43,009 bases of DNA from Paraburkholderia oxyphila NBRC 105797 (lineage in GTDB: Bacteria; Pseudomonadota; Gammaproteobacteria; Burkholderiales; Burkholderiaceae), in contig NZ_BAYD01000025.1 in the NCBI RefSeq assembly GCF_000685075.1, forward strand, positions 1 to 43,009. Reading direction: 5' to 3'. Position 1 is the stretch's first letter, and each line of letters opens with the position of its first letter. A model generated the notes under the pieces. That model was not told the DNA's origin. It saw only the letters and a program-made list of their open reading frames with translations, and made no database searches. Shown here piece after piece: positions 16,421-24,354 of the stretch. A program made the position numbers and the translations under genes.

Positions 16421-17131
16421 ATGGATAACTCAGTGAATGGCAAGATGGTGGCGATCACCGGCGGCTTCGGCAGTCTCGGCATGGCGAGCGCGCAGTTTCT
16501 CGCGGTGCGCGGTGCGCGCGTGGCGCTGATCGGCCGGGGCGCGGCACCCGGCGGCGACGCGTGGCCCGCCACGCTCGCCCAGGCGGTGCGCATCGGCGGC
16601 ATCGACCTCGTCGACGCCGGCGCGGCGAATCAGGCGCTGGAGACGGCGAGCGAGGCACTCGGCGGGCTCGATGCGCTCGTCAACATTGCAGGTGCGTTCC
16701 GCTGGGAAACGATCGTCGAAGGCGACGCACGCACGTGGGATCTGATGTTCGATCTGAACGTGAAGACCGCGCTCAATGCGTCGAAGGCGGCGCTGCCGCA
16801 CCTGCTCGCGCGCGGCGCGGGCTGCATCGTGAACATCGGCGCGGGCGCGGGCCAGAAGGCCGGGCTCGGCATGGGCGCCTACGCCGCTTCGAAGGCCGGG
16901 GTGGCGCGGCTCACCGAGGCGCTGGCCGAGGAGCTCAAGGACAAGCGCGTGACGGTCAACGCGATTCTGCCGAGCATCATCGACACGCCGCAGAACCGCG
17001 CCGACATGCCCGACGCCGATTTCACGCGCTGGGTGCAGCCTGATGAAATCGCGGCGGTGATCGCTTTCCTGATTTCGTCGGACGCGCGCGCGGTCACCGG
17101 CGCCGAGATTGCGGTGAACGGGCGGGTATAA
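16421..17131 (+). CDS. SDR-family protein lacking the usual catalytic Ser
   Basis: A 236-residue short-chain dehydrogenase/reductase-type protein from ATG 16421. The Rossmann motif is TGGFGSLG (13-20), NIAG lies at 88-91 and the catalytic pair is Y154 and K158 (YAASK). The position 13 residues before the Tyr, normally Ser, is Ala141 inside NIGAGAGQK, and there is no Ser between 139 and 145. The C-terminal AVNAILPSIIDTPQNR-like region and GAEIAVNGRV are normal for classical SDRs. Either this is an SDR with altered catalysis or one that binds nucleotide without being a dehydrogenase. It follows the hydroxylase gene and converges with the small lipoprotein gene 18 bp downstream. Confidence 0.88.
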   Translation: MDNSVNGKMVAITGGFGSLGMASAQFLAVRGARVALIGRGAAPGGDAWPATLAQAVRIGGIDLVDAGAANQALETASEALGGLDALVNIAGAFRWETIVEGDARTWDLMFDLNVKTALNASKAALPHLLARGAGCIVNIGAGAGQKAGLGMGAYAASKAGVARLTEALAEELKDKRVTVNAILPSIIDTPQNRADMPDADFTRWVQPDEIAAVIAFLISSDARAVTGAEIAVNGRV

Positions 17132-17149
17132 GGGGCGTTGGGTGCGGGG

Positions 17150-17461
17150 CTAATGCCCGTGTCCGCTGCCGTGACTGCCGCCGCTTTCCCAGGTGTCGCC
17201 ACCGCCGTGCCAGCCGCCGCCGCCATGCCAGCCTCCGTGCCCGCCATGGTAGTGGTAGCAGCATGCGCCGCCACCGCCAAAGTACGCGAAGCCGAAACTC
17301 GGCCCGTAATAGTAGGCGGGGTAGCCGTACCCGTACGGATAGCCGTAAGCGTAAGGATAGGGATAGCCATAGCCGTACGTGGCGTCGTAGTAGCCAGGGT
17401 AGGGCGCGACGCAGCCCGCAAGCGCCGCGGCTATCCCCAATGCAGAAATGAGCCGGAACAC
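17150..17461 (-). CDS. Small Tyr/Gly/His-rich lipoprotein
   Basis: A 103-residue protein. I place the start at GTG 17461 because AGGAG lies six bases upstream and this gives a compact lipoprotein signal, MFRLISALGIAAALAGC, with lipobox LAGC and lipidated Cys17; an upstream ATG at 17512 would bury the signal. The mature protein has YGYGYPYPYAYGYPYGYGY, then CCYHYHGGHGGWHGGGGWHGGG, and ends HGSGHGH. The His/Gly tail could bind metals such as nickel or copper, and the Tyr-rich part could associate with the envelope, but both are inference. No family recognised. It converges with the SDR gene. Confidence 0.65.
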   Translation of the reverse strand: MFRLISALGIAAALAGCVAPYPGYYDATYGYGYPYPYAYGYPYGYGYPAYYYGPSFGFAYFGGGGACCYHYHGGHGGWHGGGGWHGGGDTWESGGSHGSGHGH

Positions 17462-18324
17462 TGTTGTCTCCTGTCGACCGGCATTGGCGCAACGCGCTGA
17501 CTCCGGTCCCATGCTTCGCGGTCGATCAGGGCTCGCGCAAAATGCCTGAGTCTGATCCCATGCAAGGCCTCGATATAGCTTAGAAACCCGATTGCAGGGT
17601 CGGGTTCAAGGGCAATTGTGTCCTCAGATTACCGCAGCTCGCTCGAAGCTGCTCTGTCGTGACGGCGAGCCTGCATGGGCGCGATCGTCTTTCTGTCAGG
17701 AAGGCGAAAGATTTTGCGGGCGACCGAATGCGAGCCGGTGTGGGTAAAGCAACGGCTCGATCTGCGGCTGGAAGCGCCTTTTCGTGGGCTGGAGCCGGCC
17801 TTTTCGAAGACGTTCTATGGCGAGCGCCGCTATGGCGAGCGACTATTGTTGCCGTCTGCAACGATTATGGCGCCGCGGGCTTCGCGGCGAACGATCATGC
17901 CTGTCTTTTCAATACGCCAGGCGCCCAGCCTGAAATGGATGGCCCGCACTGCCGAGCCCAGCGGTGTACGCGCACTGCGCCATGACGGCGGCGCGACGCG
18001 GGACCATGCGGCGCTCAAACGCGAAAGCGGTGTGCGGGCGACCCGCTGCGGCATCGAATTGCCCGACGCGTACGCGTTGCGGCTCGAGGCGCGCACGCAT
18101 GCCACGCCGCACAATCCCGTCGGCTGCCCCCTCGAGGGCAGCGCGCTGCGTCTGTGGTGCGTACGCAGACAGCACGGTGAGTGCCCCGAGCAGGCGCCTG
18201 CGACGACTCCTGCATTTCTTCAGAAGCTCACTTGAGCGAGGCTCGAGGCGGGCTTGTGCCGCGCGTGTAGCGGCTGCGTCCCGGTCGGAACAAATCGGGC
18301 CACCTTGAGCCCCATCGGGCTGAT
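17462..18324. other. No supportable gene; small hairpin and short direct repeat
   Basis: About 860 bases between the lipoprotein and the hybrid kinase 3' end. Open frames exist on both strands (for example 17675-18235 plus and 17909-18175 minus) but none has a convincing ribosome site, recognisable domain or normal codon use. A 7-bp stem AACCCGA (17585-17591) / TCGGGTT (17600-17606) with an 8-base loop is present, and CTATGGCGAGCG is repeated directly at 17815 and 17830. This may be decayed coding sequence. Confidence 0.5.
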
Positions 18325-21300
18325 TTACGCCGAATCGCGCGTCGCGGCCTGCTCGCGCAACGCCTCCAGTTCGGCCGCTACCGCCTCCGAGAGCTCGCCC
18401 ACTTCATCGGTCCACCGTCCGGCTTCGCGCAGCGTCGCGCGCAGTTCCAGACAGGCTTCGTTGAGCATCGAAGGGCCCAGCACGGCCAGGCCGCCCGAGA
18501 CGCGATGCGCCCAGTCGCGCAGGCGCTGGAAATCGTGCGCGGACGCGATCTGCGCATAGTCGGCGATATCGTGGTCGGCTTGCTCGACGAACAGCGGCAC
18601 GAGCGCGGACGATAACGCGGGAAAGCGCGGCACGCCTTCGCCGGCATCGTCGTCGGGCTGGCCCATCTGGGGCTCGCCGATCTCGGGATGGCCCATCCTG
18701 GGCTCGTCCATAGCAGGCTGCACCATCTTGAACTGACTCCCGGTGTGAGCGGCAAGGGGTTGTACCGTCGCCGGCGGTGCGACAGCGCTCTGCGCCGCGC
18801 TGCGCAGATTCGCCGCCACGTCGGCGAGCACGCGTGCGAGCTCCGCGAGCGGCACAGGCTTGCTCAAATAGTCGGTGAAGCCGGACTGGCGGCCCTGCGC
18901 GATCTGTTCGGGCAGGGCATTGCCGCTCACCGCGTAGACGGGCAGCGCCGCCTGTTTCGCGCGCGCGGCCTGCAGCAACTGGTAGCCGTTCATCTTTGGC
19001 ATGTTGAGGTCGGTGAGCACGACGTCGATGTGCGCGTCGTCGAGCCGGGCGAGCGCTTCTTCGCCATCCTTCGCGTCGGTCACGTTCGCGCCGAGCGTGC
19101 GCAACTGATCGCGCAGCAGGCTGCGGTTGAGGAGGTTGTCTTCCGCGATCAGCACGTTCAGCCGCCGGGAGTCGTTGCCTTGCGGCGCTTGCGTCTCGGC
19201 GGAACCGGCGCGGGAGCCAACGCCAGTTCCAGCACCAGGCCCAACGCCAGCCAGCATGGCGGGCGCGTTCGACGCCGCGTCGGGCCGGGCGCGCAGCATC
19301 TGCGTGGCGGTGCGAATGCCCGCGAGACTGTAGAGGCTCACTTCCACGCCGCCGTCCGCGCGCGCGAGCGGCACGAGCGGCCCGTCCTGGCGCAGCCACA
19401 CGACGTTGGCCGTGCTGCCCCACAGGCGCTCGACTTCCTCGACCGAATGCTCGCCCGTCGCCAGCAGGTAATCCCACGTGCCTTCGCGCGGCGGTGCTTC
19501 GTTTGCGTTCAGCCAGGTCGGCGTGCTGACCGTGGGGTCGAAGAGATTCGTGAGCCATTCGTGGTTCTCGGGCGCGCGGCACAGCATGGCCGGATGCACG
19601 TCGGGCAGGGTCCATTCCTCGCCCGCCGTGAGCGCGCCGTCCGTGCGCAGCGGCAGGGTCACGATCACACGCGTGCCCACGCCGAGCGTGCTCTCCACCT
19701 CGCAGCGCCCGTGCATGAGCTTGGCGAGCCGCCCGCAGATCGACAGGCCGAGGCCGGTCCCGCGCGCCTCGGTGAGCCGGTGTTCGTCGCCTTGCGTGAA
19801 CGGCTGGAACAGCCGCGCCTTGAGGGAGTCCGGCATGCCCACGCCCGAGTCGGCCACGCTGATTTCGAGTGCCTCGTCGCGCCAGTGCGCGCGCAGCACG
19901 ATCTTGCCGGAGTGCGTGAACTTGAACGCGTTGCTCAAGAGGTTGTTGACGATCTGGGCGAGCCGCACGGGGTCGAAATACAGCCGCGCGGGAATGGCGC
20001 GGTCCACCACGAGGTAGAACGGCAGCTGCGAGCGCGCGGCGAGCGGCGCATGCGCGAGCGCGATGCGCACCAGCAACACGGCAATCGATTCGGGTTCCTC
20101 AGAAAGCGTCATCGCGCCGACGTCGATCTTCGAGAAGTCGAGCACGTCGCTCACGATCTGCAGCAGCTCCGAGGCGGAGATCTGCATGGCCCCGACGCGC
20201 GCCTCCTGCTCGGGCGCGAGCGGCCCGCGCGCCACCAGCTCGATGTTGCCTACGAGCGAGGCGAGCGGCGTGCGGATCTCGTGGCTCATCGCCGCGAAGA
20301 AGCTCACCTTGCTGCGCGCGGCTTCATCGCTCGTGCGCTTCGCTTCGCGCAACAGGCGCTCGGCCTCGTAGTGCTTCGACATGTCGGCGAAGGCGCAGAA
20401 CATGACGTCCTCGCGGTTCATGGAGGCGGGGGCGTAGGTGATTTCCAGATGCACGCTTGCGCCGTCTTCGCGCACGAGCGAGAAAGGCAGGACGTGGATG
20501 GGGGTTTCCGCGCCCGTCGCGGGCGCATCGGGCATGTGCTTCTCGAACTCCACGCACAGCGCGCCGGGTAGCCGGGTGGCGTGAGCGTCGAGACCGAGCA
20601 CGTTGCGCACGATCTGGTTCGCGATCACGATTTCGAAGTCGCGCTGGCGCACGATGCACAGGCCAACCGGCGTCGCGTGCACGAGCAGGTGGTTGAGCAA
20701 TTCGCCTTCGAGCGCGCGCGTGGCCTCGGCATAGGTGCGCTCGAGCACATGCCGGTTCCAGTAGCGCGCAAGCGCCAGGAGCAGCGCCATGAGCGCTGCC
20801 GTCATCAGCACGATGATCGCGAGCGGCGTGCGGATCAGCGCGAATTGCGCGTCCCAGGGCAGCGCAAGCGTGTAATGGCCGAACTGATATTCGAGCGGCC
20901 GCTCGCGCAACACCCAGCCGAAGCGCGGCAGCAAATGAAAGCGCTCGACGGGCAGCGCCGCGACCACGCGGTCGACGTACTGCGCGGCGGGCGCTGATAA
21001 GGTGCCGGCCAGCATCGCGCCGTCGCCGTCGAACAAGGTCGGCTCGATGCCCGGTGCGTTCGCGGCTTGCGCGTGCGGCAGCGCGGCCAGATCGACGCTC
21101 GTGATCACGAGCGCATACGGTTTGTCATCCTTAAGAACGGTCGCCGCCGCCAGCACGAGCCGGGGCGAAAAGCCGAGCCCGGCCGGCGGGCGGAACCAGG
21201 TCACGTCGCGCCAGCGGCCCGAGCCCAGCGGGTCGATGCCGCGCGCACTCATGCGCAGGAGCGCGGCGTCCACCAGCATGCGTGCGTCGTCCGCGCCCTC

Positions 21301-21807
21301 GCGCAGCGGCTCGCGTCTGGCGCTGTGCGGGTCTGGCGCGAGCTGATATTGCCATGCGGCGCTGCCGTCGAGCAGCACGAAGAGCATGGGCGCGTCCAGG
21401 CTGATTTCCGAAGCCCGCTGCGCCGCGCGCTCGCATAGCGTGTGCAGCTCGGGGGCGCCCGCGAGGCCCGCGAAGGCCGGCGCGCAGCGTTGCGGCGTCG
21501 CGGGAGCGGGCGGCGGCGTGAAGATGCCTTCCTCCTGCAGCGAGAACAGCAGCCTCAGGCTCGACAGGAAGTTATAACGTCGCGCAACGTACTCGTTCGT
21601 TTGCGCCGTGATCGTGCGCAGCTGCGCAGCCTGGCTCGAGAGCGCGGCCGCGCCGATGCTGAATGCCGCCACGCACGCGGCAACGAGGCCCGCGAAGGCG
21701 AGTAGCGCGATCAGCATCGCGAAGACGCGCCGCTCGCGCTTCAGATTGCGCTCGAGCGCCTTGAGTGCGCCAAGGGGCGAAGCCAGCGAGGCGATGCGCC
21801 GTTCCAT
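18325..21807 (-). CDS. Hybrid sensor histidine kinase with receiver and HPt domains (RcsC/BvgS-like)
   Basis: A 1160-residue membrane kinase. TM1 is about residues 29-52 and TM2 about 327-349, enclosing a periplasmic sensor of about 275 residues. A PAS-like region (about 370-480, HATPVGLCIVRQRDFEIVIANQIV) leads to the dimerisation domain with H509 (AAMSHEIRTPLASL). The ATPase has NNLLSNAFKFT, DSGVGM and GTGLGLSI. Residues about 735-840 are unassigned, where RcsC has its ABL domain. A receiver domain follows with D933 (VVLTDLNMPKMNGY) and K983, then a Met/Gln/Pro-rich linker of short repeats (PRMGHPEIGEPQMGQP), then an HPt domain with H1101 (DWAHRVSGGLAVLG). This is a full His-Asp-His relay; the final Asp is probably on the LuxR-type regulator encoded immediately upstream, whose stop overlaps this start by one base. 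Confidence 0.93.
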   Translation of the reverse strand: MERRIASLASPLGALKALERNLKRERRVFAMLIALLAFAGLVAACVAAFSIGAAALSSQAAQLRTITAQTNEYVARRYNFLSSLRLLFSLQEEGIFTPPPAPATPQRCAPAFAGLAGAPELHTLCERAAQRASEISLDAPMLFVLLDGSAAWQYQLAPDPHSARREPLREGADDARMLVDAALLRMSARGIDPLGSGRWRDVTWFRPPAGLGFSPRLVLAAATVLKDDKPYALVITSVDLAALPHAQAANAPGIEPTLFDGDGAMLAGTLSAPAAQYVDRVVAALPVERFHLLPRFGWVLRERPLEYQFGHYTLALPWDAQFALIRTPLAIIVLMTAALMALLLALARYWNRHVLERTYAEATRALEGELLNHLLVHATPVGLCIVRQRDFEIVIANQIVRNVLGLDAHATRLPGALCVEFEKHMPDAPATGAETPIHVLPFSLVREDGASVHLEITYAPASMNREDVMFCAFADMSKHYEAERLLREAKRTSDEAARSKVSFFAAMSHEIRTPLASLVGNIELVARGPLAPEQEARVGAMQISASELLQIVSDVLDFSKIDVGAMTLSEEPESIAVLLVRIALAHAPLAARSQLPFYLVVDRAIPARLYFDPVRLAQIVNNLLSNAFKFTHSGKIVLRAHWRDEALEISVADSGVGMPDSLKARLFQPFTQGDEHRLTEARGTGLGLSICGRLAKLMHGRCEVESTLGVGTRVIVTLPLRTDGALTAGEEWTLPDVHPAMLCRAPENHEWLTNLFDPTVSTPTWLNANEAPPREGTWDYLLATGEHSVEEVERLWGSTANVVWLRQDGPLVPLARADGGVEVSLYSLAGIRTATQMLRARPDAASNAPAMLAGVGPGAGTGVGSRAGSAETQAPQGNDSRRLNVLIAEDNLLNRSLLRDQLRTLGANVTDAKDGEEALARLDDAHIDVVLTDLNMPKMNGYQLLQAARAKQAALPVYAVSGNALPEQIAQGRQSGFTDYLSKPVPLAELARVLADVAANLRSAAQSAVAPPATVQPLAAHTGSQFKMVQPAMDEPRMGHPEIGEPQMGQPDDDAGEGVPRFPALSSALVPLFVEQADHDIADYAQIASAHDFQRLRDWAHRVSGGLAVLGPSMLNEACLELRATLREAGRWTDEVGELSEAVAAELEALREQAATRDSA

Positions 21808-22469
21808 TATGCGAACCCGTGTTCACTCGCGTAACGGATCAGATCGGCATTGGAATCGAGATGGAGCTTGCGCATGGCCGCCCGCTTCTGGGTGGCGACG
21901 GTCGTCACCGAGCGGTTCAGGCGCCTGGAGATTTCCGTGACGCTCAGGCCGAGCGCAAAGAGCCGCACGACTTCGAGCTCGCGCGGCGAGAGGGGATGGG
22001 TGCGGCGGAATTCGTCGGCGGTCGAGCCTTCGGTGGCGAGCCGCTCGGCGATGCGCGCCGAGAGCGTCGTGCCCGGCTCGACGAGCGCGCGCTGGCAGAC
22101 TTGCGCGAGCGTCGGAATGGGCTCGTCCTTGCCGACGAGACCGGCTACGCCCAGCTCGGCGAGCTCGTGCAGGATGCCGCCGTTGGTGAGCATCGTGAAC
22201 ACCACGACGGGGGTGTCTGGATAGAGCCGGCGCAGGCGGCTGATGAGGCGCAGGCCGTCTTCGTCCTCGATCTCGCCTTGCATCGAGAAGTCCGTGACGA
22301 TCAGGTCGCACGGGGTGTTGCGCAATGTTTCGATAAGATCGGCGCCCGACCCGGCGGTCGCCACGACCTTCTGTCCGGGAATCTGGTCGAGGTAGTCGGT
22401 GACGGCCGTGAGCACGACAGGATGGTCGTCGGCCACCACGATCCGCAGGTCTTGTGTTGCGTTCGTCAT
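21807..22469 (-). CDS. LuxR/NarL-type response regulator (RcsB-like)
   Basis: A 220-residue regulator from ATG 22469. The receiver domain starts LRIVVADDHPVVLTAVTDYL and has the phosphoacceptor in LIVTDFSMQGEIEDEDGLRLI, where a short acidic insertion follows the Asp as in RcsB. The C-terminal helix-turn-helix is HPLSPRELEVVRLFALGLSVTEISRRLNRSVTTVATQKRAAMRKL. The stop and the start of the hybrid kinase share one base (TAATG), so the two are made together. The pairing with a kinase that carries its own HPt domain is like RcsB-RcsC with RcsD fused, or BvgA-BvgS. Regulation of capsule, biofilm or virulence genes is plausible but not shown. Confidence 0.92.
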   Translation of the reverse strand: MTNATQDLRIVVADDHPVVLTAVTDYLDQIPGQKVVATAGSGADLIETLRNTPCDLIVTDFSMQGEIEDEDGLRLISRLRRLYPDTPVVVFTMLTNGGILHELAELGVAGLVGKDEPIPTLAQVCQRALVEPGTTLSARIAERLATEGSTADEFRRTHPLSPRELEVVRLFALGLSVTEISRRLNRSVTTVATQKRAAMRKLHLDSNADLIRYASEHGFA

Positions 22470-22662
22470 GAGCGTGTGCGTTTTGCCTGGATTCGCAGTC
22501 TGAATGAGGCCGCGTGGAGCCGGGCCGTATGCCCCGCGGCTATACCGGATAGCTATCTCATTATATGTCAGGGGATTATTTGGCCTCCCGCAGGATGTCG
22601 GCGTATTCATGTCAGTTCCCGGCATGGGCACGGTCCGTTCGAACAAGGGCGGTTGCGATGCG

Positions 22663-23139
22663 TTATCGATCGGCTTGCGACGGTTCGTGAGCGATGCCGG
22701 GCGCATCGCCGGTGTTGGCCGTGGGGCAACGCGCGTGGAAGCAGGCGACCGCAAAGCGGGCTTCACCGCCCGTTGGCGTGCCGCAGGCCTGGTTGCACGC
22801 GCGCGTGGGCATCTGCACGAAACGCAGCGGCTCGGGGCGCACGCGCGGCTGAGGCGCGTGGGCCGGTTCCGCGCGGCCATGCACGGGCGCGGGCGCGGAC
22901 CGCATGCTGGCCAGGCAGAACACGATCGCCCACGCCGTCATCGTCCAGCAAAGAGCGCCGCCCGCCGCCATCAGCCAGAAGGTGGAGCGGGGCTCGCGCC
23001 AGAGCAGATACAGCGCGGCGAAGAAGGCGATGTAGAAGACCGGCAGGAGGTAGACCCCAAAGCCGCTCGCCCATTCGCAAGCGCTCAGGATCCACGACGC
23101 GGCGGGTCGATTCCGACGAAGGGGTTTGGCGATGGACAT
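22663..23139 (-). CDS. Small inner-membrane protein of unknown function
   Basis: A 158-residue protein from ATG 23139 (MSIAKPLRRNRPAASW). Two hydrophobic helices are clear: FGVYLLPVFYIAFFAALYLLW (about 27-47) and FWLMAAGGALCWTMTAWAIVFCLA (about 54-77). The C-terminal half is polar, Pro/Arg-rich and has four to five Cys (ACNQAC, ACFHARC). The positive N-terminus suggests it faces the cytoplasm. I recognise no family. The hydrophobic pattern and consistent codon bias favour a real gene; the C-terminal part is less convincing. It is divergent from the SYLF lipoprotein gene. Confidence 0.5.
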   Translation of the reverse strand: MSIAKPLRRNRPAASWILSACEWASGFGVYLLPVFYIAFFAALYLLWREPRSTFWLMAAGGALCWTMTAWAIVFCLASMRSAPAPVHGRAEPAHAPQPRVRPEPLRFVQMPTRACNQACGTPTGGEARFAVACFHARCPTANTGDAPGIAHEPSQADR

Positions 23140-23550
23140 GACGGTATCGGATTCAAGATGGCTGGGAGCAGAGGCGTGGAGCGCCCCCACGTCTTGACTC
23201 TATCGACCAGGGCTGACAGAAAAAATCGGACGATTTCGAGAAACCAGGAGATCGGCGTACGCAAAGTCGGACAACGCAAGATGAATGCAGGCGAGGGTGT
23301 TGCGTCGCAGCATTGCGCTGCGGCCGGCGCGGGCGCCGGGGATTTTGGGCCGGACGGCGCGAACTCGATGCGCGGCGCATGGTCCTATATCGCCAGAGGA
23401 AGGCGGGCATGGCCGCCGTGGCTGCCCGCGCGGGCCTGCAAGGCGTGCCGTTGCAGCGGCCGGCGACCACGCACGCTATCCTCAGGCGCTTCGCGCGGCA
23501 CGTGTGCGCGGGCATCGACTTCACGGATCCGTCTCGACAGGAACACCTCA
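23140..23550. other. Intergenic region between divergent genes
   Basis: About 410 bases with no gene I can support. An A-rich patch near 23220 contains the dyad AAATCG (23223-23228) / CGATTT (23231-23236) separated by GA, which could be an operator. TTGACT near 23193 could serve as a -35 element but no good -10 is obvious. Confidence 0.4.
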
Positions 23551-24141
23551 ATGCGCCGACGTCAATTTCTCCTCAACTCCAGCGCCGCGCTCGCCGCGGG
23601 CGGCCTTGCGCTTGCCGGCTGCACGACGACCCCGCCAGGCTCGGGAAGCAGCGCCGCCCAGAACGCGGCCAGGCGCAATTCCATCGACGCGAGCGTGGAC
23701 GCCACGCTCACGCGCCTCTACAGCACGGTGACCGGCTCGCGCGAGCTGCTCTCGAAGTCGAGCGGCGTGCTCGTCTTTCCGGGCGTGATCGCGGCGGGCT
23801 TCTGGGTCGGCGCGCAATACGGCACCGGCGCGCTGCGCGTGAACGGGCGCACCGAGGGCTACTACAGCACGCTCGGGGGCTCGTTCGGCCTGCAGATCGG
23901 CGCGCAGTCCAAGGACATCATCTTCGCGTTCATGAACCAGGGCGCGCTCAACGACTTCGTCAACAGCCAGGGCTGGTCGGCCGGCGCCGACGCCACGGTG
24001 GCGCTCGTCACCGTGGGGGCGAACGGCAATATCGACACGTCGACTGCGACCAGTCCCGTCGAGGCGTTCGTGCTGACCAACGCCGGCTTGATGGCCGGGG
24101 TCTCGCTCGAAGGCGTGAAGGTCTCGCGGCTGGTGATCTAG
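23551..24141 (+). CDS. SYLF (YSC84-like) domain lipoprotein
   Basis: A 196-residue exported protein from ATG 23551 with AGGAA upstream. The start MRRRQFLLNSSAALAAGGLALAGC has a twin-arginine-like RRRQFLL and a lipobox LAGC, so it is probably a lipoprotein and perhaps Tat-exported. The SYLF domain covers about residues 60-196: TRLYSTVTGSRELLSKSSGVLVFPGVIAAGFWVGAQYGTGAL, then the typical YYSTLGGSFGLQIGAQSKDIIFAFMN and VTVGANGNIDTSTATSPVEAFVLTNAGLMAGVSLEG. SYLF domains bind phosphoinositides in eukaryotes; in bacteria their envelope role is not established. The tail is the standard end of the family. Confidence 0.9.
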   Translation: MRRRQFLLNSSAALAAGGLALAGCTTTPPGSGSSAAQNAARRNSIDASVDATLTRLYSTVTGSRELLSKSSGVLVFPGVIAAGFWVGAQYGTGALRVNGRTEGYYSTLGGSFGLQIGAQSKDIIFAFMNQGALNDFVNSQGWSAGADATVALVTVGANGNIDTSTATSPVEAFVLTNAGLMAGVSLEGVKVSRLVI

Positions 24142-24251
24142 GGTCAGTTCACGCTGAAAACAGGCCCTGACGGGCCTGCCGTTTCCTCTCGCGCCGCGCG
24201 TCCGTCCCGCAACCGGGCGCGCAGGCGCGTTCCGCCGGACGCCGTCTTGCC

Positions 24252-24294
24252 GGGTTAACTATGATTTTGGAAATATTTAACTCTAAACTATACT
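24252..24294 (+). promoter_or_regulatory. Promoter with candidate MarR operator upstream of iorA
   Basis: An AT-rich block starting GGGTTAACTATGATTTTG. A good sigma-70 promoter can be read: -35 TTGGAA (24267-24272), 16-bp spacer, -10 TATACT (24289-24294). The dyad-like TTTAA-CT-CTAAA (24276-24287) sits in the spacer. The sequence 24252-24287 matches 29252-29287, upstream of the cyclase gene, at 28 of 36 positions, marking a common regulator. Confidence 0.65.
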
Positions 24295-24354
24295 GACTCG
24301 ACGCGCGGCATGGGTCCGCCGGGCGGCAGAGGCAGATCATCGAAGGGGACGGTC

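Noticed and set aside
17675..18235. 186-codon plus-strand frame in the gap after the lipoprotein gene
   Set aside because: No ribosome site, no domain, irregular codon use, and competing frames on the other strand.
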